Source: Bryobacterales bacterium
GTDB taxonomy: Bacteria > Acidobacteriota > Terriglobia > Bryobacterales > Bryobacteraceae
Length of the DNA stretch: 56,955 nt
Direction of reading: 5' to 3'
NCBI GenBank assembly: GCA_003135055.1
Contig: PLDF01000394.1
Span: forward strand, 3,899-60,853
Shown: in pieces, positions 1 through 7,611 of the stretch
Layout of the letters: each line of letters begins with the position of its first letter
How positions within the stretch are numbered: the first letter of the stretch is position 1
Translations under genes and position numbers: made by a program
Notes under the pieces: model-generated
Seen by the model: only the letters and a program-made list of their open reading frames with translations
Told to the model about the DNA's origin: nothing
Database searches by the model: none

Positions 1-111
1 GCTGCACGCATGAGTGCGTGCGCCACGATTGGGCGGGTCCACGGGTACGCCGCCAGACCATTCCGGAGACTCGCGCGGCCCCGGGAACCAATTCCCACTC
101 AAACGTTTGAT

Positions 112-142
112 AACGTAGAAGCAACGACAACGTAGAAGCAAC
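112..142. repeat. 14-bp direct repeat upstream of the RNase J gene
   Basis: AACGTAGAAGCAAC occurs at 112-125 and again at 129-142 (period 17), ending two bases before the ATG of the RNase J gene. It may be a simple local duplication or part of the 5' untranslated region. No Shine-Dalgarno sequence is obvious between it and the start codon. Confidence 0.6.
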
Positions 143-144
143 CA

Positions 145-1815
145 ATGAGCGAGCACAAACTGCAAGTAGTCCCCCTCGGCGGACTGGGCGAATTTGGCAT
201 GAACATGACCGCCTTCTGCTTTGGCGACGATATCATCGTCGTCGATAGCGGGATGATGTTCCCGGATAGCGATCTGCTGGGCGTGGATCTGGTAATGCCG
301 GACCTGACGTTCCTCAAGGAGCGCCAGTCCTCGGTACGCGCGCTGATCCTGACGCACGGCCATGAGGACCACATCGGCGCCGTGCCGTATTTCCTCACCG
401 ACATCGACGTGCCCGTCTATGGCACCGATTTTACGCTGGCGCTGGTGGACCGCCGGCTGGAAGAATACCGGCTGGAGGTGAAGCCGCGTTTCGTCCACGT
501 TAAGCCGAAGCAGGTCGTGGAGATCGGCCCGTTCAAAGTCGAATTCATCCACGTGACGCACTCCATTGTGAGCGCGGTGGCGCTGGCCATTACCACGCCG
601 CTCGGCGTCATCATCCACACCGGCGACTTCAAGGTGGACCCCACGCCCACCGACAACGAGCTGTTCGATCTGCACACGCTGGCCGATTACGGCAAGCGCG
701 GGGTGCTGCTGCTGCTGTCGGATTCCACCAACGCCGACCGGCCAGGCTACACCGAATCGGAACGCGCCGTGCGCCCGCGCATCGAAGAGATCTTCAACCG
801 CGCCGAGGGGCGGGTGGTGGTGTCGTGCTTCAGCTCGTCGATTCATCGCATCCAACTGGTGCTCGATCTGGCGAAGGAATATGGACGGCGCGTGGCCGTG
901 ATTGGCCGCAGCATGGTGTCGGTCACCGAGATTGCGCATTCGCTGGGGCTGCTGGAGATTCCCGACGATATTCTATTGCGGCCGCAGGATGCGATGGGCC
1001 TCGAGCCGTCGAAGGTGGCCATTCTGATTTCGGGTACGCAGGGCGAGCCCATGTCCGCCCTATCGCGCGTGGCCGTGGATAACCACAAGCACATTTCCGT
1101 GGAGAAGGGCGACACCGTGGTGCTCAGCTCGCGCATCATTCCCGGTAACGAGAAGGCCATCTTCCGCATGATCGACCATATGGCGAAGCGTGGAGCCGAC
1201 GTGATGTACGGCACCATGAATCCGCCGTTGCACGTTTCCGGGCACTCCAGCGTGGAAGAGATGAAGCTGGTGCTGAACCTGGTGCGTCCCAAATATTTCA
1301 TGCCGATTCACGGCGAGTTCCGCCAGCTTTCAAAGCACGCCAAGCTGGCCGAGCATCTGCGCTACGCGGGGCTGCTGGATTCGTTCGTGATGGAATCGGG
1401 CGAGGTGCTGGAGATCGACGCGCGCGGCGCCCGCAAGGCCGGGAAGGTTACGGTGGGCCACGTCTGCATCGATTCGGGGTCGCTCGACGACGTGGTGCAA
1501 GACGTGGTGATCCGCGACCGGCGGCACCTTTCCGAAGACGGCATTGTGCTGCCCATTATCGCCATCAACCGGAGCACGGGCCGCGTAGAGAGCCTGCCGG
1601 AGATTGTCAGCCGCGGGTTTGCGGCAGCGGAGGATGGGTCCGAGTTCATGCAGGCGGCGCGGCAGGTGGTGGCCCGGACGCTGGAAGGTTCCAACCAGGA
1701 GGAGAAGACCGATTGGGGCGTGATGAAAGAGAAAATCCGCGCGGATCTGAAGCGCTACATATCGAAGGAAACCTCGCGGCGCCCGCTGATCATGCCGGTG
1801 ATTCTGGAGCTGTAG
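145..1815 (+). CDS. rnj: Ribonuclease J (metallo-beta-lactamase/beta-CASP RNase)
   Basis: Zinc-dependent RNase with 5'-to-3' exo- and endonuclease activity in the family, acting in cytoplasmic mRNA decay and rRNA maturation. The 556-residue protein has the usual RNase J length. The N-terminus (KLQVVPLGGLGEFGMNM) and the metal-binding HGHEDHIGA near residue 73 are diagnostic. HTGDFKVD near residue 155, DSTNADRPGYTESE, and the beta-CASP GTQGEPMSAL and HVSGHSS motifs follow in family order. PKYFMPIHGEFRQL lies near residue 390, before the C-terminal domain. The ATG start fits the family N-terminus. The oxidase gene begins 8 bases after the stop, so the two may be co-transcribed. Confidence 0.95.
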   Translation: MSEHKLQVVPLGGLGEFGMNMTAFCFGDDIIVVDSGMMFPDSDLLGVDLVMPDLTFLKERQSSVRALILTHGHEDHIGAVPYFLTDIDVPVYGTDFTLALVDRRLEEYRLEVKPRFVHVKPKQVVEIGPFKVEFIHVTHSIVSAVALAITTPLGVIIHTGDFKVDPTPTDNELFDLHTLADYGKRGVLLLLSDSTNADRPGYTESERAVRPRIEEIFNRAEGRVVVSCFSSSIHRIQLVLDLAKEYGRRVAVIGRSMVSVTEIAHSLGLLEIPDDILLRPQDAMGLEPSKVAILISGTQGEPMSALSRVAVDNHKHISVEKGDTVVLSSRIIPGNEKAIFRMIDHMAKRGADVMYGTMNPPLHVSGHSSVEEMKLVLNLVRPKYFMPIHGEFRQLSKHAKLAEHLRYAGLLDSFVMESGEVLEIDARGARKAGKVTVGHVCIDSGSLDDVVQDVVIRDRRHLSEDGIVLPIIAINRSTGRVESLPEIVSRGFAAAEDGSEFMQAARQVVARTLEGSNQEEKTDWGVMKEKIRADLKRYISKETSRRPLIMPVILEL

Positions 1816-1823
1816 TTGGGCAA

Positions 1824-3293
1824 GTGGACGGTCGCTACCTGGAAGACGCCTCCGGTCTCCGCGGCCACGCCGAACGCCTGATCGTTCCAGCCGATGAATC
1901 CGCGCTAACCGCTGTGTTGCGCGAAGCCAGTGGCGCGGGTCCATGGCCTGCGACGCCCGTGACCATTCCCGGCGCAGGCACCGGAGTCACCGGCGCGCGC
2001 GAAGCCAGTGGCGCGGGCCCATGGCCTGCGACGCCCGTAACCATCGCCGGCGCAGGCACCGGAGTCACCGGCGCGCGCGTTCCCCAAGGCGGCTGGGTAA
2101 TCTCGCTAGAGAAGTTCACCCGCCTCGAAGTCCACCCAGGCTACGCAATCGCCGGCGCCGGCGTGCTGTTGAAAGATCTCCACGCAGCCGCCCAGCGCAC
2201 CGGCCAGTTCTATCCGCCCGACCCCACCGAAACCTCCGCCAGCATCGGCGGAACTATCGCCACGAATGCCAGCGGCGCGCGCAGCTTCCGCTATGGCCCC
2301 ACGCGCCGCTGGATCGAGCGGCTGCGCGTGGCGTTCGCCGATGGAACGGTGCGCGAATTCGCGCGCGGCGAGGCTTCACTGGATAAAGTCATCGATTTCG
2401 ACCCGGGCGAGATCCCGCTGCCCGACGTCACCAAGAATACCGCTGGCTACCTGCTGCGCCCCGGCATGGATTGGATCGATCTGTTCACGGGCTCGGAAGG
2501 CACCCTGGGCGTGGTCACGGAAGCGCGCCTGAAGCTGCTCCCGGAGCCCAAGGCGATCTTGAGCGGCGTAATCTTCTTTCCCGGCGACCAGGCGGCCATC
2601 GACGCCGTGGAGCGCTGGCGCGCCTCGGCCTCTGCCCGCATGCTCGAGTATTTCGACGATGGCTCGCTCCGGCTGCTGCGCACGCGCTTCGCGGAGATCC
2701 CGCCGAAAGCGCACGCGGGTATTCTCTTCGAGCAGGAGCTGGCAAGCGAAGACGACCCCGAAGTGGATGCCTGGGCCGAGCGCGTGGAAGCGGCGGGCGC
2801 GCTGGCCGACGATTCGTGGTTTGCGCTTTCGGCCGCCGACCGCGAGCGCTTCCGCCGCTTCCGGCACGCGCTGCCGGAACTGGTCAACGATGCCGTGCGC
2901 CGCGACGGAACGCTCAAAATGGGCAGCGATTTCGCCGTGCCGCTGGCGCGCAACCGCGAGATGCTGACGTTCTACAAACAGCGTCTGGAAACCGAGTTTC
3001 CCGGCCGGTACGTGATCTTCGGACACGTTGGCGACGCGCACGTCCACGTGAATATCCTCTCCGCCGATGCCGGGCCGCTGCTGGAAGAGTTCGCGCGCCA
3101 TGCCGTGGCATTGGGCGGAACCGTTTCAGCCGAACACGGCCTGGGCAAACGCAAAGCGCACTTCTTGAAGCTGCAGTATTCGGAGGAAGATTTGGAAAAG
3201 ATGCGCGCAGTGAAGCGGCGGCTAGACCCGAAAGGGATCTTAGGAAGGGGCACGCTGTGGCGCGGGCCCATGGCCTGCGATGAAGAGTCCTGA
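1824..3293 (+). CDS. FAD-linked oxidase, GlcD / D-lactate dehydrogenase type, with duplicated FAD loop
   Basis: Member of the VAO-type FAD oxidase family that oxidises 2-hydroxy acids such as glycolate or D-lactate; the substrate cannot be read here. The FAD-binding domain shows PVTIPGAGTGVTGA, then PPDPTETSASIGGTIATNAS and RYGPTRRWIERL. The C-terminal domain has GHVGDAHVHVNIL and SAEHGLGKRKAHF. GTG at 1824 is chosen because an upstream ATG would overlap RNase J by about 100 bases with non-homologous sequence. The oddity is a perfectly in-frame 26-residue tandem duplication (about residues 33-84) carrying the pyrophosphate loop twice. Each unit includes SGAGPWPAT, which is a translated dispersed repeat; a third copy encodes the extreme C-terminus (LWRGPMACDEES). 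Whether the enzyme still folds is unknown. Confidence 0.88.
   Translation: MDGRYLEDASGLRGHAERLIVPADESALTAVLREASGAGPWPATPVTIPGAGTGVTGAREASGAGPWPATPVTIAGAGTGVTGARVPQGGWVISLEKFTRLEVHPGYAIAGAGVLLKDLHAAAQRTGQFYPPDPTETSASIGGTIATNASGARSFRYGPTRRWIERLRVAFADGTVREFARGEASLDKVIDFDPGEIPLPDVTKNTAGYLLRPGMDWIDLFTGSEGTLGVVTEARLKLLPEPKAILSGVIFFPGDQAAIDAVERWRASASARMLEYFDDGSLRLLRTRFAEIPPKAHAGILFEQELASEDDPEVDAWAERVEAAGALADDSWFALSAADRERFRRFRHALPELVNDAVRRDGTLKMGSDFAVPLARNREMLTFYKQRLETEFPGRYVIFGHVGDAHVHVNILSADAGPLLEEFARHAVALGGTVSAEHGLGKRKAHFLKLQYSEEDLEKMRAVKRRLDPKGILGRGTLWRGPMACDEES
1921..2076 (+). repeat. Two 78-bp tandem copies inside the GlcD-like gene
   Basis: Unit 1 spans 1921-1998 and unit 2 spans 1999-2076. 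They differ at only a few bases (for example ggtccatgg versus ggcccatgg). Each encodes 26 residues, REASGAGP...TGVTGA. The 5' part of each unit is the dispersed family-C repeat AGTGGCGCGGGCCCATGG. Confidence 0.95.
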
Positions 3294-3366
3294 ATTCCGA
3301 TGCTGAAGGCGGGCAGGCGACCGCTTGGAGCGGCTCGCGGCATTAGGCCATGGGCCCGCGCCACTA
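3256..3366. repeat. Family-C repeat pair in inverted orientation
   Basis: GTGGCGCGGGCCCATGGCCT at about 3257-3276 (the 3' end of the oxidase gene) faces AGGCCATGGGCCCGCGCCAC at about 3345-3364. The arms are perfect complements separated by about 70 bases, so the transcript could form a strong 20-bp stem. It lies between the converging oxidase and ATP-grasp genes and could act as a bidirectional transcript end. There is no T-tract. Confidence 0.85.
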
Positions 3367-3369
3367 GCA

Positions 3370-4500
3370 CTAGTCGAATAAGTGAGGCGCGAATTGGCTA
3401 AGGTTGGTAGTGATCGGAGTGTCCGATTCGCGAATGCCGATGCCCGCCGCCGCGTCGCCTTCCCGATGGCCGATCACCCAGCTTCCGATCACCGGGTACT
3501 TCCCGTCGAAGCTCTTCAACGGCGCCAGATCCTGATAAACGAATCCTTCCGCGCCGTACTCGCCGGCTGTTTCGAAATCCCGTCCGGGCTGATGCAGCGT
3601 GACATTGGCGCCTTCCCGTCCGAGTAACGGCTTCCGGACCCATGCCTTGCCGGCATCCGGCGCGTCCCAACCCGCCTCCAGCAGATTTGGATGATGCGGA
3701 TACAGCTTCCACAAAACCGGCAGCAGCCCCTTGTTCGACAGCAGCATTTTCCACGCCGGTTCAACCCAGATCACGCCGCTGGCGCCGAGATGCGCGCCGA
3801 ACTCTTCCCGGACCATCCACTCCCAGGGGTACAGTTTGAACACTGAGGTGAGCGGCGTGTCGTCCGGCGCCACGAACCTCGCGCCATCCCACCCCATCTG
3901 ATCGATGGGGAACATCGACCCCGCCAGGCCGGCCTGCAGAGCGGTGTCGAGGAGATAGGCGACGGTCATTTCGTCTTCGAGATCGTTAGCAGAACAGAAA
4001 TCGATGCGGCCACCGGGCAGGGAAGGGGCCAGCTCTTTCCAGAGAGCGATCAGCCGGTCGTGGATGGAATTGAACTGGCCGCGTCCGGGATGCGCCTCTT
4101 CCAGCCAGTACCACTGCGCCACCGCGGCTTCGAGCAGCGAGGTCGGAGTATCCGCGTTATACTCCAGGAGCTTCGGCGAACCGTCGCCGCAGTAGGCGAG
4201 ATCGAAGCGCCCGTAAAGCGAGGGCGGTTCGGCTTCCCAGGAAGTCTCCACCAGAGGGACGGCGGTGGCCGGAATTCCCATTTGCGCGTAGAGTCTGTTA
4301 TCGATTACGTGCTGCACGGCTGCCAGCGACATCTGTTCGAGTTCGTTGGTAACGGCTTCGAGAAAGTCCACTTCCCGCGCAGTGAACTCATAGAACGCAG
4401 ACTCGTTCCAATAGGGCTGACCAGGTGTATGCCAAGTCAAGCCGCCCGCTTCCACCTTACTCTGCCAATTGGCCCGCGGCGGCGACGCGACACGGCGCAT
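3370..4500 (-). CDS. Glutathionylspermidine-synthase-like ATP-grasp ligase (YgiC/YjfC family)
   Basis: Resembles the synthetase domain of glutathionylspermidine synthase, as in the stand-alone E. coli YgiC and YjfC proteins, whose substrate is unsettled. The N-terminus (MRRVASPPRANWQSKVE) and PYWNESAFYEFT match the start of YgiC. GRFDLAYCGDGSPKLLEYNA, GWDGARF and WVRKPLLGREGANV are ATP-grasp and substrate-loop motifs. The length (376 residues) is usual. ATG at 4500 overlaps the upstream stop as TAATG, so translation is probably coupled to the small exported protein, as in ygiB-ygiC. An in-frame ATG farther upstream lies inside that gene and is not used here. Confidence 0.88.
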   Translation of the reverse strand: MRRVASPPRANWQSKVEAGGLTWHTPGQPYWNESAFYEFTAREVDFLEAVTNELEQMSLAAVQHVIDNRLYAQMGIPATAVPLVETSWEAEPPSLYGRFDLAYCGDGSPKLLEYNADTPTSLLEAAVAQWYWLEEAHPGRGQFNSIHDRLIALWKELAPSLPGGRIDFCSANDLEDEMTVAYLLDTALQAGLAGSMFPIDQMGWDGARFVAPDDTPLTSVFKLYPWEWMVREEFGAHLGASGVIWVEPAWKMLLSNKGLLPVLWKLYPHHPNLLEAGWDAPDAGKAWVRKPLLGREGANVTLHQPGRDFETAGEYGAEGFVYQDLAPLKSFDGKYPVIGSWVIGHREGDAAAGIGIRESDTPITTNLSQFAPHLFD

Positions 4501-4736
4501 TACCCGCCGCCGGAGTGCCCTTGGGCGGTAGCTCCGAAGCCTCCGCGACTCGTGCCGTGCGCCGCAGCAATGACATGGCCGCAGGTTTCGGTGAATGGCG
4601 TTCCCGTCGCCTTTGCGGCCTTTCGCCGCTCCTCGCATGGTTGCGGGGCAGCCGGCGCGGGTGGTGTCTGTTGCGCGCGTGCGGCCATCCCCATTGCGGC
4701 TACCACCGTCAAAGTGATGCTGTGCGATTTTTTCAT
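4500..4736 (-). CDS. Small exported protein, possible YgiB (DUF1190)-like partner
   Basis: A 78-residue protein with a signal peptide (MKKSHSITLTVVAAMGMAARAQQ) and a Pro/Ala-rich linker. The mature part has two cysteines (PCEERR, ETCGHV) and ends RGGFGATAQGHSGGG. That Gly/Ser-rich tail, and the position directly before a ygiC-like ligase with a TAATG overlap, recall YgiB, although this protein is much shorter. A purine-rich GAGG lies 7-8 bases before ATG 4736. Function unknown; an envelope location is inferred from the signal peptide. Confidence 0.7.
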   Translation of the reverse strand: MKKSHSITLTVVAAMGMAARAQQTPPAPAAPQPCEERRKAAKATGTPFTETCGHVIAAAHGTSRGGFGATAQGHSGGG

Positions 4737-4914
4737 GTGGGCCTCACAGCCTTACGTAAGCAGTATGCATCATTTTCCGGAAAGATGCGGAAGAGTCTCA
4801 CCAGCGGGCGCAATTCCGCCGCCAGCGGGCGACCGGCTCACTTCGCATTCTTCTGAATCTGCGCCGCGAGTGAGGGTGTCTTCGTGCGACAGGGTCGAAA
4901 GGCGATGCTCTGTC

Positions 4915-5835
4915 CTACCGCCACGCCGCCTCGAAACGCTCGCGAGTGACGAACGACATCTGCGTTCCCACGCTCAGCGTCGACAGCGCCGCATATACAT
5001 TGGCGCGCGCCAGCGCTTCCGATTCCGCCATGCCGCTGCCCAGGAAACAGGCGAAGCTGCCGATAAAAGCGTCGCCGGCGCCGGTCGTATCCATCGGCTC
5101 CACGCGATGCGGCGGTGCGTGTTCCATGCCATCGGCGCTGGCGCAGAGCGCCCCATTCCCGCCCAGCGTGATAATGACTCGCCGCAAGCCGGAATCGAGC
5201 AAATGCTGCGCGCATACCCGCGCCTCTTCGATGTTCCGCACCGGCATCCCGCTGAGCGCTTCGGCCTCGGTCTCGTTCGGGACCACGTAATCGGCGTTCG
5301 CCAATTCAGCCAGATCGAGCGGCTGCCCCGGCGCCGGATTCAGAATGCTGCGGATGCCGTTCCGCCGCGCGAATCGCAGCGTATAGTAAACGGTCTCCAC
5401 CGGCACTTCGAGCTGCAACACGATGCAATCGGCCTGGCGCAACAGAGGCGCCGCGGCATCCACATCGGCGGGCGTCAGCGCATCGTTCGCGCCCTTCACC
5501 ACCAGGATGCGGTTCTGGCCGGCGCTGTCGACGAAGATCGGCGCCACGCCGCTCGATTCGCCGCGCGTGATCCACACATGGCTGGCGTCGATGCCCTGCG
5601 CCATGAAATTCTGAACCGTCGCTGGGCCGAAAAGGTCGTCGCCCACGCGCGCCACCATCGAAACTTTAGCGCCGCACAGTGCGGATGCAACCGCCTGGTT
5701 CGCGCCCTTGCCGCCGAATCCGAGTTGAAACTTACGGCCGAAAATAGTTTCGCCGGGACGGGGAAACAGGTCGGTGAAGGTAGTCAAATCGATATTCGCG
5801 CTGCCGACCACCACGACGTGGGGTTGTCTCTCCAT
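4915..5835 (-). CDS. rbsK: PfkB-family sugar kinase, probably ribokinase
   Basis: Phosphorylates a sugar, most likely ribose to ribose 5-phosphate, using ATP. The N-terminus VVVVGSANIDL, FGGKGANQAVA near residue 42 (PfkB signature 1 with the sugar-binding GGKGAN) and VARVGDD are typical. The C-terminal DTTGAGDAFIGSFA holds the catalytic Asp and anion hole (signature 2). The 306 residues match ribokinases. No transporter or ribose regulator lies nearby, so the substrate is inferred from sequence alone. TAGAAT lies 6 bases before the ATG with no Shine-Dalgarno sequence, so a leaderless transcript is likely. The next gene diverges from a 25-bp gap. Confidence 0.88.
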   Translation of the reverse strand: MERQPHVVVVGSANIDLTTFTDLFPRPGETIFGRKFQLGFGGKGANQAVASALCGAKVSMVARVGDDLFGPATVQNFMAQGIDASHVWITRGESSGVAPIFVDSAGQNRILVVKGANDALTPADVDAAAPLLRQADCIVLQLEVPVETVYYTLRFARRNGIRSILNPAPGQPLDLAELANADYVVPNETEAEALSGMPVRNIEEARVCAQHLLDSGLRRVIITLGGNGALCASADGMEHAPPHRVEPMDTTGAGDAFIGSFACFLGSGMAESEALARANVYAALSTLSVGTQMSFVTRERFEAAWR

Positions 5836-5841
5836 GGCGTG

Positions 5842-5854
5842 ATTCTACTACGAT
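5842..5854. promoter_or_regulatory. Back-to-back -10 hexamers for rbsK and the methyltransferase
   Basis: In the 25-bp divergent gap, TAGAAT on the minus strand (5842-5847) ends 6 bases before the rbsK ATG. TACGAT on the plus strand (5849-5854) ends 6 bases before the methyltransferase ATG. Neither gene has a ribosome binding site. Both would give leaderless mRNAs from one compact bidirectional promoter. Confidence 0.5.
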
Positions 5855-5860
5855 CGATGT

Positions 5861-6616
5861 ATGGGCCTCCATCCCGGTCTCGATCCGGCGCAGCGCTTTT
5901 CCTCGCGCGTGGAAGCGTATGCGCGCTACCGCCCGTCGTATCCGCGCGAGACACTCGGCTTATTGGAGCGTGAGTGCGGGCTGACCGCAACTTCCATGAT
6001 CGCCGACATTGGCTCAGGCACCGGGCTGCTGGCGCGCTTGTTTCTCGCTTTCGGTTGCGAGGTGACCGGCGTGGAACCGAACCCCGGAATGCGCGCGGCG
6101 GGCGAGCGCATGCTTTCCGGCGAGCCGCGCTTTCACAGCGTCGATGGGCGCGCCGAAGCAACCACGCTGCCGGACGGCTCGGTGGATTTCGTTACGGCCG
6201 GCCAGGCATTCCACTGGTTTGAACCCGCGGCTGCGCGGGCGGAGTTTCAGCGGATTCTCCAGCCGGCGGGATGGGTGGTTCTCATCTGGAACGAGCGGCT
6301 GGTCACGCCCGGATTCATGGCCGAGCATGAAGATCTGCTGAACAAGTTCGCGCGCGAGAAGTCCCATCCGGCAGACGCCGATTTCAACGCCTTCTACGGC
6401 CATGCGAATTGGCGATCGGAGCGGATTCCAAATCGGCAGTCATTAGATGAGGAAGGTCTGCGCGGACGGATCGAATCGTCGAGTTGGTCGCCGCTGCCGG
6501 GTGCTGACGGCTACGAAGCGATGATGCAGGAAATGTCGCGCCTGTTCCGAAAATACGAAAAAGCCGGCGGCGTGACCATCGAATACGAAACCAACATCTG
6601 GTGGGGCATGCTTTGA
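5861..6616 (+). CDS. Class I SAM-dependent methyltransferase (Methyltransf_11 type)
   Basis: Small soluble methyltransferase of unknown substrate. FSSRVEAYARYRPSYP at the N-terminus is typical of the UbiE/trans-aconitate-like group. Motif I is IADIGSGTGLLARLF (about residues 46-60), followed by GVEPNPGMRAAGE, DGSVDFVTAGQAFHWF and a motif-III-like LQPAGWVVLIWNER. The 251 residues match single-domain members. ATG 5861 starts 6 bases after a -10-like hexamer. It diverges from rbsK, and no pathway context is visible. Confidence 0.85.
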   Translation: MGLHPGLDPAQRFSSRVEAYARYRPSYPRETLGLLERECGLTATSMIADIGSGTGLLARLFLAFGCEVTGVEPNPGMRAAGERMLSGEPRFHSVDGRAEATTLPDGSVDFVTAGQAFHWFEPAAARAEFQRILQPAGWVVLIWNERLVTPGFMAEHEDLLNKFAREKSHPADADFNAFYGHANWRSERIPNRQSLDEEGLRGRIESSSWSPLPGADGYEAMMQEMSRLFRKYEKAGGVTIEYETNIWWGML

Positions 6617-6663
6617 ACTTGTAGGACAGTCATCCCGGCCTGTCGCAGAATTTGGAACAGGAC

Positions 6664-7290
6664 TTAGTGTCCGCCAATCTCGCGCATCAGCCAGATCCGC
6701 GCCAACCGCCAGTCGCGCAGCACGGTTTGCTCGTGGACCTTCAAAACCTGCGCAGTCTCCTCGACGCTCAGTCCGCCGAAAAAACGCAACTCGATCACTT
6801 TCGCCTTTCGCGGGTCTAACCCGGCGAGCGTGTTCAGAGCATCGTCGATGGCGAGCAACTCGGGATCGCGCCGGCTGGAGATATCCGGAATCTCGTCCAA
6901 ATCGACCCGCTGAGCCGAGCCCCCACGCCTTTCCCGCCCCCGGGCGCGGGCTCCGTCCACCAGGATCCGGCGCATCACGTTCGCCGCGATCGCAAAGAAA
7001 TGGGCGCGGTCTTTCCAATCCGCCGCCGCGACGTTTACCAGCCGCAACCAGGCTTCGTTAGCCAGCGCCGTCGTCTGTAGCGTGTGGCCGGGGCTCTCGT
7101 TGTTCATGTAACCGTGCTCCCTGCGGCGCAGCTCGGCGTATATCGCCGGCGTAAGCTGGTCCAGCGCCGCCTGATTGCCCTGGCCCCACGCCCGCAGAAG
7201 GCGCGTGACATCTCTGCATGTAACTCCCGGAAACCTCCCGACGGCCGGCCCTTCATCATTGCGCCGTATGACCCTCTGCCCGATCAGCAA
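6664..7290 (-). CDS. RNA polymerase ECF-type sigma factor (sigma-70 ECF-like family)
   Basis: Sigma-70 region 2 covers AIYAELRRREHGYMNNE through NEAWLRLV and AHFFAIAANVMRRILVDGAR. Region 4 is LAGLDPRKAKVIELRFFGGLSVEETAQVLKVH, followed by the recognition helix. HTLQTTALANEAWLRL and AHFFAIAA...RRILVDGAR are hallmarks of the ECF-like family common in Planctomycetes and Acidobacteria (the TIGR02999 type). The N-terminal 20 or so residues are unlike the family, but no better start codon was found. No anti-sigma gene is adjacent; such factors often pair with distant kinases or have C-terminal control. Confidence 0.85.
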   Translation of the reverse strand: MLIGQRVIRRNDEGPAVGRFPGVTCRDVTRLLRAWGQGNQAALDQLTPAIYAELRRREHGYMNNESPGHTLQTTALANEAWLRLVNVAAADWKDRAHFFAIAANVMRRILVDGARARGRERRGGSAQRVDLDEIPDISSRRDPELLAIDDALNTLAGLDPRKAKVIELRFFGGLSVEETAQVLKVHEQTVLRDWRLARIWLMREIGGH

Positions 7291-7480
7291 GTCACCCGGC
7301 TGAACGTGGTGCTGAATTAGTTTGAGGAATTGAAGCGGCGCGCTCCCGCAGCGGCCATTAGACGTCTACCGGCCCGCGAGCACCGAATGCAGTACGATAC
7401 CGGAAGGCCAATGAGCCGACAACACACCATCGCATTACCGCTGGGCTTGCGGGTGCTGAAACGGATCCGGGAAACGCGAA

Positions 7481-7546
7481 GACTCGCATATGGCGCGAAA
7501 GAGCCGCCTCGAAAGGCGGCTGCAGCCGGGATTGGCTGCCCCACAT
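7481..7546 (+). repeat. Family-A hairpin repeat in the 7.3-7.6 kb gap
   Basis: GAGCCGCCTCGAAAGGCGGC forms a stem-loop, followed by a CAGCC...GGCTGCCCCACA arm. The same element recurs at 14684-14745, 33810-33929 (two copies), 47644-47694 and 56001-56070. The rest of the gap 7291-7611 shows no credible gene; short open frames there lack coding character. Confidence 0.85.
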
Positions 7547-7611
7547 AGCTGCAACCAACCCATTGGTCTGAGAGATTACCGGGCGACCAGCGGCCAGGCA
7601 GGACAAAAGGC

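Noticed and set aside
843..1301. Long open frames antisense to RNase J
   Set aside because: High-GC shadow frames; the plus-strand protein matches RNase J along its length.
4060..5973. 637-codon plus-strand open frame
   Set aside because: Runs antisense to the ATP-grasp, YgiB-like and ribokinase genes; low-complexity Arg/Ala-rich translation without any motif.
7330..7548. 72-codon open frame in the 7.3-7.6 kb gap
   Set aside because: Its 3' half is the family-A repeat, and the remainder has no homology that I recognise.
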